64,000 bases of DNA from Paucimonas sp. (GCA_031253995.1 JAIRVG010000026.1:82633-146632), one strand, 5' to 3'. Positions 1-9,010 are shown, counted from the first letter of the stretch. Translations and numbers: made by a program. The notes: generated by a model from the letters alone, not told the origin.

Positions 1-2251
1 ACATCTGAATCGACCCACCCACCAGCTCAACCCCCACCCCCAAATTACCCACCGACGCCGTCATGAACGCCACCACCGCTTCTGGCCGCTCATCCCCAAA
101 CGCTTCGAGCATGTTCTTGTAAGTCTTGCGCAGCGCATCCTGCTGGAACCACAAGCTCCCCAAGGCCAGCCCCAGGTTGAAAGCTCCTTCACCACCTCTC
201 ATTGCGGCATTTCGCATGCTGCGCATCGTGTCCCGCACGTAAAGGCGGGCGACGTCGGCGTTGAGGCTCAGTTGACGGGTCAAGTCGCCCAGACTGCCCT
301 TGAGTGCCCCAGTGTCGATGCTGACCGGACGCAGGGCGTCATCGATGCCATCACCTACTCCGTCCCGTAATTGCTCCAGACGCGCACTCAGTGCCTCGGC
401 GCTTTCCATCGTCCAGAGCTTCACGTAGATCAGCTTGTCATCGAGATCTGCCAGCGCCGGGGTGAAGTGCCCGCTCAACAGCATGGCCCGCACCTTGCCC
501 TCAGCCGGATTGCGGAATTTTTCGTTGAGCCTGGCGATATAGCGCTCTGTCCCTTCGTAGAGCGTTTCATTGAGCAGCGTGAGGTATTCACCCACCTTGA
601 GCGCGACCGTGACCTGAGTGACCTCCACTCCGGAAAAACGCAGCCAGGCCTCCCGATGCAGGTGCCCCACCAGCGCCCTGGTGTGCTCGGAAATGTGCTT
701 GCCGAGAACATTGCTGGCGGTACCAGCGCCGCCAAGCAACTGGCCAACGGCCGTTCGCACGGAATCCTTCATGAAATCCGTGCCTTTCTGGGTCGTGATC
801 AGGGTCTTGATGCCGTGATAGATCCGCGTCCGCTCGTCGTCGCTCAGCGTGGAGCGCAGCTGTTCGAGAATACCCGGGTCCTTGGCATGCAAGGCCTGAT
901 GGAGCAGGCTGTTCTGGTCCTCCAGTTGCTGCTTCCAGAGCTGCTGGGTGGCCTCCAGCTTTTCTTCGTCGATCAACCCGGTCGGCCCACCGGCAAGGCA
1001 CTGACCGATCACGCAGATGAACGCCATGACGGATTCGTTGTTCTGATCGTGGTAGTCAAAGCGGTTGGCCAGCTTGAAAGCCGGGCTCTCGAAGTGAATG
1101 GCATATTGCTCGCCAGCGTCGTCGATGATCCGTTGCCAGGCAGCGAGGTTCTTGTCGAAGTTGCGCTGGAAGTCCGAACGGGCCTTTTCGTCGTAGCGCT
1201 CGTCAAGACGCTCGCGGGCATCGGCTTGCTTTTCCGGGATCCTTCTGGCTTTCTCGTCTTCGAGATCGGGGACTTGCATTGGCGCCATATGGACAGGTGG
1301 CGTGCTGTTGAGCCGTTTGATGTTTTCGATTTCGTTCTCGGCATCCTCGATTGCCAGCCTTTTCGCCCGCTCCGCCTGGAACGCCTGGATCCCCAGCAAC
1401 GCCTGCGACGTCAAATGCTCGAAACTCCGCTGCGGCTCCGCACGCCACTCCAGCATCTGCTGGTAGCGCACCATCCGCTGGGCATTGCACTCCTGCACCA
1501 TCCCAATCGGGTCAGGCAGCACCAGGGCCAGGACTCCATTGGTCAGCTTCTCGCGCTGGATCACCGCGCGCACATGGTTCCTCAAGGCGTTCAGGCGGTG
1601 AGTGCGCCCGTAGAAGCCATGCACGCTGTAGAAGTCGCCGGCCATGGGCTGGGCGTACTCCAGGACCTTCTCCATCTGCAGTTCATGTTCGGTCATCGCC
1701 AGGCCGATGCTGGCGGGGTCTTCGCGGGCGGTCTTGAGGTCGAGCTTGTAGAAACGCTCCTCCAGGTTCATGCCATCGACCATACCGCCGCGCCGGTAGC
1801 GATCGAGCACCTGCTTCGGCCACGGATCGTTGGCGATGGCCAGCCAGGCGGTGGCGTACTTCTTCGTGTCGAAGTTGATGAAAGACGCGGGGATGTCATG
1901 GTTCTGCTTTACGCAGGCCATGGTCAGGGGCAGCGGTTCCTCGCGGGAGGTCTGGTACGGCGGTACCTGGCGCAGCGCCGCTTCGGGGGTGATCTGGTAG
2001 GCCTGCCATTCCTTCTTGTCGAGCAGGACGTAGAGAAAGCCCCGGCGCAGGATGCGCGGCTGGTTGGCCCGCAGGGGCACGGCCTTGGCGTCGGAGCCTT
2101 GGGTCAGGGGTAGCGCCTGGGTGTTCCAGGGCTCCGGGGCATAGGCGGCGCGCAGGGGCAGGATGGGCAGGCCGACACGCTCGCAGGCCCGGCAGGTACG
2201 CACGGGAATGGGCATGGCCTCGCGGCTGGCGATGAGAAGATCGTTGCTCAT
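1..2251 (-). CDS. VasX/BTH_I2691-type T6SS effector (3' end outside window)
   Basis: The frame is open from an ATG at 2251 to the window edge, about 750 codons without a stop, so the C-terminus is missing. The N-terminus has a paired-Cys element (CRACERVGLPILPLR, residues ~18-32) and later a DPIGMVQE motif (~245). Both match what I know of the N-terminal region of VasX-like and BTH_I2691-family T6SS effectors. A charged helical stretch (~300-390) follows, and the visible part ends in a Gly-rich hydrophobic segment that may begin a membrane-inserting domain. The start codon overlaps the stop of the DUF4123 gene (ATGA). The order vgrG, DUF4123, effector is that of V. cholerae vgrG2-vasW-vasX. 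Pore formation in target membranes is inferred from VasX; an immunity gene should follow outside the window. Confidence 0.85.
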   Translation of the reverse strand, partial: MSNDLLIASREAMPIPVRTCRACERVGLPILPLRAAYAPEPWNTQALPLTQGSDAKAVPLRANQPRILRRGFLYVLLDKKEWQAYQITPEAALRQVPPYQTSREEPLPLTMACVKQNHDIPASFINFDTKKYATAWLAIANDPWPKQVLDRYRRGGMVDGMNLEERFYKLDLKTAREDPASIGLAMTEHELQMEKVLEYAQPMAGDFYSVHGFYGRTHRLNALRNHVRAVIQREKLTNGVLALVLPDPIGMVQECNAQRMVRYQQMLEWRAEPQRSFEHLTSQALLGIQAFQAERAKRLAIEDAENEIENIKRLNSTPPVHMAPMQVPDLEDEKARRIPEKQADARERLDERYDEKARSDFQRNFDKNLAAWQRIIDDAGEQYAIHFESPAFKLANRFDYHDQNNESVMAFICVIGQCLAGGPTGLIDEEKLEATQQLWKQQLEDQNSLLHQALHAKDPGILEQLRSTLSDDERTRIYHGIKTLITTQKGTDFMKDSVRTAVGQLLGGAGTASNVLGKHISEHTRALVGHLHREAWLRFSGVEVTQVTVALKVGEYLTLLNETLYEGTERYIARLNEKFRNPAEGKVRAMLLSGHFTPALADLDDKLIYVKLWTMESAEALSARLEQLRDGVGDGIDDALRPVSIDTGALKGSLGDLTRQLSLNADVARLYVRDTMRSMRNAAMRGGEGAFNLGLALGSLWFQQDALRKTYKNMLEAFGDERPEAVVAFMTASVGNLGVGVELVGGSIQM

Positions 2252-3204
2252 GAGTAACCCTTTGCTGGAGGCAGGTCGACGACGATGCGTTTCCAGTTCG
2301 CATCGCTATAGGTGGCGAAGTGGCTTTCCAGATCGAGGCGGCCAGCCCGAGCCTGGGCGATGGCCTCCTGGATATCCGGGTGCCTCGGTAGCTCAGGATG
2401 CAGAAGGACCCGACGCAGGCTGAGGGCGATGAGGTCGGCGCTGCTCCTGAGCCCAAGCCGGCGGGCATCGCGAACCAGGCGGAAGGCATGCCCGCAAGCC
2501 TGCTTCGGCAGGATGCCGGGGCCGTTCCAGCGCCTGGGGGCAAAGCCGAGGTCGAATGTCAGGGCATGCCGCCAGATGCCGAGAAACGCATTCACTTCAG
2601 GCGCCAGTTGCAGGGCTTCCCTGGCCGATGCGGGAATTCTCTGCTCCGGGGGATAGCCGGTGCTTTTCAGTAACGCGTAGCCGCCCCAACTGGCCGGCAG
2701 CAGCCAGGCGCGGATCGGCGCGAGCAAGTCGCCTGCGTGATCCATCGAGTTGAACAGCAGTTCCAGCCTCAACGGCTCGAACCAGGGTGACGGGACGTCG
2801 GCCTCGTCGGCGGTGGTGTCGCAGCGGGCCACGATATGGGACGCGATGACCGCCGGAGGCTGCTGACTGATCAGCCAGCCGCAGATGTAGCGCTCGTTGT
2901 AGGTGGCGTCCCAATCGGCATAGTCGGCGCTGAGTTCGAGATAACGTTTCAACACACCCTCGCCCGGTACCGCCAGCTGAATCAGCGCCGGGCACCGCTC
3001 GGGGCTATGGGCAAGGTCCGGGCGCAGGACGCGGGTGATGGCCGCCGCCCCCAGCGACTCGGTCAGCGATGTCACGCTGAGCGGATGACTCAGCGCACAT
3101 TCGGCCTGACCGTCTACCAGCAGGTAGAAGTAGTCCTCCAGCTTGCGGATGTGCTTGCTGAAATGGAGGAGGGTTTCCCTGCTCGTTACTTCGTTTCCAT
3201 GCAT
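2248..3204 (-). CDS. DUF4123 T6SS adaptor/chaperone (VasW/Tap-1-like)
   Basis: A 318-residue protein with no signal peptide. The N-terminal half reads as a DUF4123 domain (YFYLLVDGQ near residue 26, an aromatic-rich centre with ERYICGWL, and SWGGYALLKSTGYPP). DUF4123 proteins load a cognate effector onto the tip of VgrG. The start at 3204 lies inside the 3' end of vgrG (19-nt overlap), and the stop overlaps the effector ATG, so the three genes look translationally coupled. The C-terminal part (~190-318) has no family I recognise and probably confers specificity for the downstream effector. Role inferred from family and context. Confidence 0.85.
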   Translation of the reverse strand: MHGNEVTSRETLLHFSKHIRKLEDYFYLLVDGQAECALSHPLSVTSLTESLGAAAITRVLRPDLAHSPERCPALIQLAVPGEGVLKRYLELSADYADWDATYNERYICGWLISQQPPAVIASHIVARCDTTADEADVPSPWFEPLRLELLFNSMDHAGDLLAPIRAWLLPASWGGYALLKSTGYPPEQRIPASAREALQLAPEVNAFLGIWRHALTFDLGFAPRRWNGPGILPKQACGHAFRLVRDARRLGLRSSADLIALSLRRVLLHPELPRHPDIQEAIAQARAGRLDLESHFATYSDANWKRIVVDLPPAKGYS

Positions 3205-5255
3205 TTGCCGCCCTCCTCGTTCACGGTACTGCCGGTCAGCGTCAGACTGTTGCCGGCGCCTCCCGTCGACTTGCGCATCGGGCCGTTGAGCGTCAGCGCG
3301 ATGCCATCCAGGGTGATGCCCGCCGCATCGATGCGCAGCGTTCCACCGGCCCCCTTGAGGACCACGGCTTCGGAGGAATGGATTTCGAATACCTTGGTGT
3401 GCTGCGTGATGCGCTGGCCGGCCTGCAACAGCACGTCCTGCTGCACTTGCTGCAGCAAGTTTCCGCCGATTTCCACCCGGTGGTTGGCGACCGTCCTGTC
3501 GTCGCGGTTGTTGCCAACCTGCTCGGTGCGGTCCCCAGCCGTGGTGATGCTGTGGTTGCCGCCGATGATCAGGTCATCGTGCTCGCCGATCTCATGCCGC
3601 CGGTGCTGCCCGATCAGCACCTGCTCGTCATTGCCCACGGTGTCGCTGCGGTTGTGGCCGACAGTGAGGGTCTCGTCGTTATCCACCTGCTCGCTGCGGT
3701 CATGCCCGACGTGGGTGGTTTCGTCGTTCTTGACGACGTTGTTCTGATCCCTCTGCGCATGGATGAACACCTCCTCCAGCCCGGCCTCATCCTCGAAGCG
3801 CAACTCGTTGAAGCCGTCGCCCTTGTGGGTCTGACTCTTGATGGTCATGCGCGTCTTGTTTGCGGGCAGTTCGTAGGGCGGACGCTGTAGCGCCGTGTAA
3901 CACCTGCCCGTGATTATTGGCTGGTCAGGGTCCGAGTTCTGGTAGCTGACAATGACGCCCTGGCCGATGCGCGGGATCGCCATATGCCCCCACAGCGCCC
4001 CGGCGATGTTCTGTGAAACCTGAATCCAGCAGGAGCTGGGTTCGTTTTCCTTGGTTTGGCGGTCCCAGGGGAAATGAACCTTCACCCGACCGTATTCATC
4101 GCAGTAGATTTCCTCGCCCGGTGGCCCGACCACCGTGGCCATCTGCGGGCCGTCGATGCGGGGTTTGGGCAACGGCTCGGGGCGCCATTCGGCATTGTCC
4201 CGCACCAGCGTGGCGATGCAGTTGTAGTGGGTGCCGCGGTCGGCCCCGGCACTTTCCTCGGCCTGGCTGACGTACTGCTTGCCATGGTGCTCCAGGTGCA
4301 CCGGGCGCCAGCCGCAGTTCATGTCGTCACGGGGGTGGCCGATCAGGTCGAAGTACAGGCCGGGGACCAGCCGGGCATCGTCGCCCTCGGCAATGACCTG
4401 GCAGGCGTCACCGCGCAGGCCGAGCAGGCGACTGCGGCTGAAGGCCTTACCGGTCTTGTCTCCCCGGTAGCGACCGGGGTAGTCGTAGCGCTCGTAACTG
4501 TCCGCCTGGTGCTCGAGGTCCGTGGCCCTGTACTTGCTCTCTTCAGTGAATTTCGGGTTCTTGAAGCTGTAGTCGCGCTGGACCTGCTGGGCGCTGCGCA
4601 CGTTTTCGCTGTAGGTGAAGCGGTGTAGCGCCGGGCCCGGGCGGTCCGCGCCGGGCTTGGGGTTGTATTCCACCGGCGGGCCGGCCTGCTTGCCGAAGAT
4701 CAACGGGAAGTCGCAGTGGACCAGGCGACAGCCTTCCTCGCTGTGCACGAAACCGTAGAAAAAGCACTCTTCGCGCATGATGCGCTCGACGAAGTGATAG
4801 TCGGTTTCGCCGGCCTGCACGCAGTACTCGCGGACATAGCGGTCCTTGGCGGCGCGCAGTTCGTAGTCGAGGTGGAGGGCGTGCTTCTTCAGCATCACCT
4901 TGGCGATATCGGGCACGCTGAGGATCTGGAAAATGCGCCAGTCCGAGCACAGGCGCAGGCGGGCCAGGCGAGGTTCGACGACCGCGCGGTAGCGAGTGCG
5001 GCGAAAGCCGGTCTCGCCCTGCTGGAAGGTGCTGACCGAGCCGTGGACGTAGCGCACTGGCTGGTCGCCCTGCCAGATCGTGAACAGCGCGGGACGGTCG
5101 AGAATCTTGCCGAATTCGACGGCGGGATCGGTGCTGCTCAGGTCGACTTCGAGGCGAAAGGTTTCGGAAAGACCTTCGCTGAGATGGAATTCGACGACCT
5201 CGAATACACCGGTTGCTGCGGTGAAGGTGAAGCGCAGATCGGACTGGACGACCAT
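3186..5255 (-). CDS. vgrG: VgrG, type VI secretion spike protein (TssI)
   Basis: A 689-residue VgrG of standard size. Residues 1 to about 370 form the gp27-like base (FTFTAATGVFEVVEFHLSEG, and YCVQAGETDYHFVERIMREE split over the phage-hub fold). An OB/gp5 region follows (VKVHFPWDR, SSCWIQVSQNIAG, MAIPRIGQGVIVSY). From ~500 onward there is a repetitive beta-helix needle with many VGHDRSEQ/VGNDEQ-type repeats. There is no extra effector domain at the C-terminus (it ends near GKCMETK), so cargo should be delivered through the overlapping DUF4123 adaptor. No core T6SS structural genes occur in the window, so this is an orphan vgrG island relying on a system elsewhere. An AGGA lies upstream of the ATG. 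Confidence 0.95.
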   Translation of the reverse strand: MVVQSDLRFTFTAATGVFEVVEFHLSEGLSETFRLEVDLSSTDPAVEFGKILDRPALFTIWQGDQPVRYVHGSVSTFQQGETGFRRTRYRAVVEPRLARLRLCSDWRIFQILSVPDIAKVMLKKHALHLDYELRAAKDRYVREYCVQAGETDYHFVERIMREECFFYGFVHSEEGCRLVHCDFPLIFGKQAGPPVEYNPKPGADRPGPALHRFTYSENVRSAQQVQRDYSFKNPKFTEESKYRATDLEHQADSYERYDYPGRYRGDKTGKAFSRSRLLGLRGDACQVIAEGDDARLVPGLYFDLIGHPRDDMNCGWRPVHLEHHGKQYVSQAEESAGADRGTHYNCIATLVRDNAEWRPEPLPKPRIDGPQMATVVGPPGEEIYCDEYGRVKVHFPWDRQTKENEPSSCWIQVSQNIAGALWGHMAIPRIGQGVIVSYQNSDPDQPIITGRCYTALQRPPYELPANKTRMTIKSQTHKGDGFNELRFEDEAGLEEVFIHAQRDQNNVVKNDETTHVGHDRSEQVDNDETLTVGHNRSDTVGNDEQVLIGQHRRHEIGEHDDLIIGGNHSITTAGDRTEQVGNNRDDRTVANHRVEIGGNLLQQVQQDVLLQAGQRITQHTKVFEIHSSEAVVLKGAGGTLRIDAAGITLDGIALTLNGPMRKSTGGAGNSLTLTGSTVNEEGGKCMETK

Positions 5256-5358
5256 GGAGGATTTCCTGGGGAACGAGTTCCCTGGAGATCCTCCATGTCA
5301 GCCAACAGACGGGATATAGGAAAAATCCTGTGAGAAGGTGTGAAACGTCCGTTCGTGC

Positions 5359-6504
5359 TCAGTCAGCTACCGCTACCGCCTCAAAGGCATTGGCCCGACG
5401 CGACAACAGCACCAGCACGAAAGCCCCCACCGCCATGAACCACGGCAACGCATGCCCACTCAGCCATTGGCTCCCCGCCCCCGCCGCCAGCGGCCCGATC
5501 AGGCAGCCGATCCCCCACAACTGCGCCACATGGGCGTTGGCCCGCACCAGCGCATCATCGCGATAACGCTCGCCGATCAGGATCAGCGACAGGGTGAACA
5601 ACCCGCCGGCACTGGCGCCGAACAGCACCCACAGCGGCCAGATCAGCTGGGTTTGCAGGAGCAGCGGGATCATCAGGCTGGATACCGCCAGCGTCACCGC
5701 ACACCCAGTGAACAGCGTGCGCCGGGACATGCGGTCGGCCAGGGCACCGATCGGCAATTGCAGTACGGCATCCCCCACCACCACGGTACTGACCATGAAC
5801 AGCGCCACTTCCGCACTGAAGCCCTGTTGCAGGCAGTACACCGGCAGCAAGGTCAGGATCATTGCCTCGAACGCGGCGAACAGGGCGATGGCCCACGCAA
5901 TCACCGGCAGTTTCCGACAGAAGCCAAACAGGTCGAAGAAGGTCACGCTGGCCGCCTCGGTGCTCGGCGCACCACCGCGACCGAACAGCAGCAGCGGCGA
6001 GACTATCAGCAGGCCGACGCCGATCCAGAAGCCGAGGTCGTCAGCCGAACCCACCACGCCCAGCAACAAAGGCCCGGCCAGTTGGCTCAGGGCATAGCTG
6101 CTGCCATACAGCGCCACCAGACGCCCGCGCCACTCCTCCACCACCAACTGGTTGATCCAGCTTTCGCCGAGGATGAAGACAATGGTCAGGACCACGCCGA
6201 TCAGCAGGCGCAGCACCAGCCAGACCGGGTAGCTGGGCAGCAGCGCCAGCGCCCCGATGGACAGCGCGCCGGCCCACAGGCACATGCGCATCAGGCCTGG
6301 CGTGCCGAAGCGCGCGGCCAGGCGGCTGGCGAGGCTCGCCCCGAGCAATACGCCAATCGCCGGCATCGCCGCCATCACGCCGATGGCGAAGCTGCCGTAG
6401 CCCCAGCCTTCCAGGCGCAGGGACACCAGCGGCATGCTGACGCCCAGGGCCAGGCCGACGCTGAGGACGGCGGCCAGGACGGCGAAGTAGGTACCCCAAC
6501 GCAT
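5359..6504 (-). CDS. MFS transporter, 12-TM
   Basis: A 381-residue, highly hydrophobic protein with a typical major facilitator layout: an N-terminal MRWGTYFAVLAAVLSVG helix, a Gly-rich cytoplasmic loop after TM2 (ASRLAARFGTPG), and a matching element after TM8 (GALADRMSRRTLF). I chose the ATG at 6504 because AAGGAG lies six bases upstream. A longer frame from 6573 would run through a palindromic repeat. The YcaD-like subgroup is possible, but the substrate is unknown. It lies downstream of the aldehyde dehydrogenase gene on the same strand, separated by about 100 bp containing a REP-like palindrome. Similar pairs occur near kauB in other Pseudomonas, so uptake or export linked to amine metabolism is possible. 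Confidence 0.85.
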   Translation of the reverse strand: MRWGTYFAVLAAVLSVGLALGVSMPLVSLRLEGWGYGSFAIGVMAAMPAIGVLLGASLASRLAARFGTPGLMRMCLWAGALSIGALALLPSYPVWLVLRLLIGVVLTIVFILGESWINQLVVEEWRGRLVALYGSSYALSQLAGPLLLGVVGSADDLGFWIGVGLLIVSPLLLFGRGGAPSTEAASVTFFDLFGFCRKLPVIAWAIALFAAFEAMILTLLPVYCLQQGFSAEVALFMVSTVVVGDAVLQLPIGALADRMSRRTLFTGCAVTLAVSSLMIPLLLQTQLIWPLWVLFGASAGGLFTLSLILIGERYRDDALVRANAHVAQLWGIGCLIGPLAAGAGSQWLSGHALPWFMAVGAFVLVLLSRRANAFEAVAVAD

Positions 6505-6540
6505 TGCATGCTCCTTGAAGAAGAATGGGGCCGCTTTGCG

Positions 6541-6568
6541 GCCCTTCGCGAGCTTGCTCGCGAAGGGC
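6541..6568. repeat. REP-like palindrome (gcccttcgcgagc arms)
   Basis: Inverted arms of 13 bases with a 2-base loop, between the aldehyde dehydrogenase stop and the MFS start. It resembles the short intergenic palindromes common in Pseudomonas and may trim or stabilise mRNA ends. Confidence 0.7.
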
Positions 6569-6603
6569 TGCAAGGCAGCCCCAATGGCATTACCCGATCC
6601 GGA

Positions 6604-8097
6604 TTACAGCTTGATCCAGGTAGCCTTCAGCTCGGTGTACTTGTCCAGCGCGTGCAGCGACTTGTCGCGGCCGTTGCCCGACTGCTTGAAGCCACCGAAC
6701 GGCGCGGTCATGTCGCCACCGTCGTACTGGTTGACCCAGACGCTGCCGGCACGCAGGGCCTTGGCGGTGCGGTGGGCCTTGCTGATATCCGCGGTCCACA
6801 CGCCGGCGGCCAGGCCGTACGGGGTGTCGTTGGCGATGGCGATGGCTTCCTCGACGGTGTCGAAGGTGATCACCGACAGCACAGGGCCGAAGATTTCTTC
6901 CTTGGCGATGCGCATGGCGTTGTTCACGCCGTCGAAGATAGTCGGCTCGACATAGGTGCCGCCGGTCTCTTCAAGGATGCGCTTGCCGCCCACCAGCAGC
7001 TTGGCGCCGTCGGTGTGGGCGGACTCGATGTAGCCGAGCACGGTGTTCAGTTGCTGGGTGTCGACCAGGGCACCGACGGTGGTCGCCGGGTCCAGCGGGT
7101 TGCCCGGTTTCCAGGCCTTCAGGGCTTCCAGCACCATCGGCAGGAACTGGTCCTTGATCGAGCGCTCCACCAGCAGGCGGGAACCTGCGGTGCAGACTTC
7201 GCCCTGGTTGAAGGCGATGGCGCTGGCAGCGGCTTCGGCAGCGGCCTTCAGGTCAGGGGCGTCGGCGAAGACGATGTTCGGGCTCTTGCCGCCGGCTTCC
7301 AGCCACACGCGCTTCATGTTCGATTCGCCGGCGTAGACCATCAGTTGCTTGGCGATCTTGGTCGAACCGGTGAACACCAGGGTATCGACGTCCATGTGCA
7401 GGGCCAGGGCCTTGCCCACGGTGTGGCCGAAGCCTGGCAGGACGTTGAGCACGCCCGCCGGGATACCGGCGTCCAGCGCCAGCTGGGCGATGCGGATGGC
7501 GGTCAGCGGAGATTTTTCGGACGGCTTGAGGATCACCGAGTTACCGGTGGCCAGGGCCGGGCCGAGTTTCCAGCAGGCCATCAGCAGCGGGAAGTTCCAC
7601 GGCACGATGGCCGCGACCACGCCCACCGGCTCGCGGGTGACCAGGCCGAGCTGGTCGTGCGGGGTGGCGGCGACTTCGTCGTAGACCTTGTCGATGGCTT
7701 CGCCATTCCACGCCAGGGCGTTGGCCGCACCCGGGATGTCGATGGTCGACGAGTCGCCGATCGGCTTGCCCATGTCCAGGGTTTCCAGGAGGGCCAGTTC
7801 CTCGACATTCTGCTTGAGCAGGCCGGCGAAGCGGATCAGGGTGGCCTTGCGTTTGGCCGGGGCCATGCGCGACCAGACGCCGGAGTCGAAGGTGGCGCGG
7901 GCATTTTCCACGGCGCGCTGGGCGTCGGCTTCGTCGCAGCTGGCGATGTGCGCCAGGAGGCGGCCGTCGACCGGGCTGATGCATTCGAAAGTCTGGCCGG
8001 AAGCGGCCGCGGTGTATTCACCGTTGACGAAGGCGCGGCCTTCGATCTTCAGTTGCTGGGCACGCTGTTCCCAATCCGCACGCGTCAGGGTGGTCAT
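6604..8097 (-). CDS. kauB: Aldehyde dehydrogenase, KauB/PuuC type
   Basis: A 497-residue NAD(P)-dependent aldehyde dehydrogenase. It has the Rossmann-type NAD site (TGSTKIAKQL), the general-base Glu in VWLEAGGKSPN and the catalytic Cys in FNQGEVCTAG. It closely resembles the gamma-glutamyl-gamma-aminobutyraldehyde / 4-guanidinobutyraldehyde dehydrogenases (PuuC, KauB/PauC) that oxidise aldehydes from putrescine, cadaverine and agmatine. The start at 8097 follows a strong AGGAG; a longer frame from 8178 has no such site. A close paralogue lies at 23058-24551 within the putrescine cluster. The exact substrate cannot be told from sequence. Confidence 0.93.
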   Translation of the reverse strand: MTTLTRADWEQRAQQLKIEGRAFVNGEYTAAASGQTFECISPVDGRLLAHIASCDEADAQRAVENARATFDSGVWSRMAPAKRKATLIRFAGLLKQNVEELALLETLDMGKPIGDSSTIDIPGAANALAWNGEAIDKVYDEVAATPHDQLGLVTREPVGVVAAIVPWNFPLLMACWKLGPALATGNSVILKPSEKSPLTAIRIAQLALDAGIPAGVLNVLPGFGHTVGKALALHMDVDTLVFTGSTKIAKQLMVYAGESNMKRVWLEAGGKSPNIVFADAPDLKAAAEAAASAIAFNQGEVCTAGSRLLVERSIKDQFLPMVLEALKAWKPGNPLDPATTVGALVDTQQLNTVLGYIESAHTDGAKLLVGGKRILEETGGTYVEPTIFDGVNNAMRIAKEEIFGPVLSVITFDTVEEAIAIANDTPYGLAAGVWTADISKAHRTAKALRAGSVWVNQYDGGDMTAPFGGFKQSGNGRDKSLHALDKYTELKATWIKL

Positions 8098-8295
8098 AGC
8101 AAACTCCTCCTGTTGTTGATGTGCAGCGTCGCGCGAGAAGTCATCGACACTGTCAGAAATTTCCGCCGGAGCTGTCATCGCTCTACAGCATCCGACACCC
8201 TAAACTACTGGCACCGGGATTATCAATATATTTGACATTAAGCCTTCAAAAGCCTAGTGATGTTCATTTTATTTAACAACCAGGTGAGCCGCCCC

Positions 8296-8655
8296 ATGAA
8301 TATCCAGCAGATCGTCGACTTCGCCCAGGTCCTGACCGAAGCCGAACGCTACCGTCCCGCCGCCGAAAAGATCCTCAAGGGCGAGCCCGACCAGGCCGTC
8401 TACAACCACTACTCCAGCCCGTGCGGCCAGTTCGCCGCGGGTGTCTGGGAAGGCGCGGTCGGCCAGTGGACGGTCAACTACACCGAGCATGAATACTGCG
8501 AGATCGTCCAGGGCGTTTCGGTGCTGCGCGACGAACAGGGCGAAGCCAAGACCCTGCGCGCCGGTGATCGCTTCGTCATCCCGGCCGGTTTCAAGGGCAC
8601 CTGGGAGGTGCTGGAGCCGTGCCGCAAGATCTACGTGATGTTCGAACAGAAGTAG
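8296..8655 (+). CDS. Small cupin-domain protein
   Basis: A 119-residue single-domain protein. Its beta-rich core (GQWTVNYTEHEYCEIVQG ... LRAGDRFVIPAGFKGTWEV) matches the two cupin motifs of the DUF861/EutQ-like group. The usual metal ligands are only partly present (His and Glu in EHEYCE), so enzymatic activity is uncertain. The ATG at 8296 is preceded by AGGTGA about eight bases away; 13 codons upstream are open but less likely to be translated. It is divergent from the aldehyde dehydrogenase gene, sharing about 200 bp of upstream DNA. A comparable cupin gene sits near kauB in P. aeruginosa. Confidence 0.8.
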   Translation: MNIQQIVDFAQVLTEAERYRPAAEKILKGEPDQAVYNHYSSPCGQFAAGVWEGAVGQWTVNYTEHEYCEIVQGVSVLRDEQGEAKTLRAGDRFVIPAGFKGTWEVLEPCRKIYVMFEQK

Positions 8656-8735
8656 TTATGTAGCACACCCGCAGCCGTATGCATTGAGAGCATGGCGTGG
8701 TCCATCCGGACATTCACCACAAGGAAGACCACCTC

Positions 8736-8939
8736 ATGAACAATGACGAAGTACAAGTGATCCTGGCCAAGCTGATTGGCACCTCCTACACCGAGGCCGT
8801 GAAGGCGCAGATCCGCGAACTGACCGGCCGCGCCCGTGTCGTCGGTCCTACCGACATCTCGACCATGGATTACGACGAATCGCGGATTCATGTGGTCGCA
8901 GGCGGCAACGGTGTGATCAGCGGCTTCCGCTTCGGCTGA
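8736..8939 (+). CDS. I78-family peptidase inhibitor-like small protein
   Basis: A 67-residue protein whose second half (RARVVGPTDISTMDYDESRI then HVVAGGNGVISGFRFG) follows the pattern of Inhibitor_I78 proteins: R-V-x-P, then T-M-D-Y, then a turn and G-x-I-x-x-x-x-x-G. The start at 8736 follows AAGGAAG. No signal peptide or lipobox is present, unlike many I78 members, so it may act in the cytoplasm or have another role. A strong terminator follows directly. It is 80 bp downstream of the cupin and probably cotranscribed. Assignment rests on motif resemblance only. Confidence 0.75.
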   Translation: MNNDEVQVILAKLIGTSYTEAVKAQIRELTGRARVVGPTDISTMDYDESRIHVVAGGNGVISGFRFG

Positions 8940-8955
8940 CGACACCTGCTTCAGG

Positions 8956-8985
8956 ACGCCCGGTGTGCGAGCACCGGGCGTTTTC
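8956..8985 (+). terminator. Intrinsic terminator after the I78-like gene
   Basis: Inverted arms acgcccggtg / caccgggcgt with a short loop, followed by TTTTCATTT. Confidence 0.85.
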
Positions 8986-9010
8986 ATTTGCCCGCGAAAA
9001 AACGCAGGCA

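Noticed and set aside
371..2113. A 580-codon plus-strand frame over the T6SS effector
   Set aside because: The minus strand carries one uninterrupted frame with recognisable effector motifs; the plus frame has no family features.
3380..3770. Tandem repeats that could be read as CRISPR-like
   Set aside because: They are the coding repeats of the VgrG needle (VGHDRSEQ-type), in frame and of variable spacing.
5452..8235. A 927-codon plus-strand frame opposite the MFS and aldehyde dehydrogenase genes
   Set aside because: Antisense shadow; repeated Gln/His/Arg composition, no ribosome site, and both minus-strand genes have clear family motifs.
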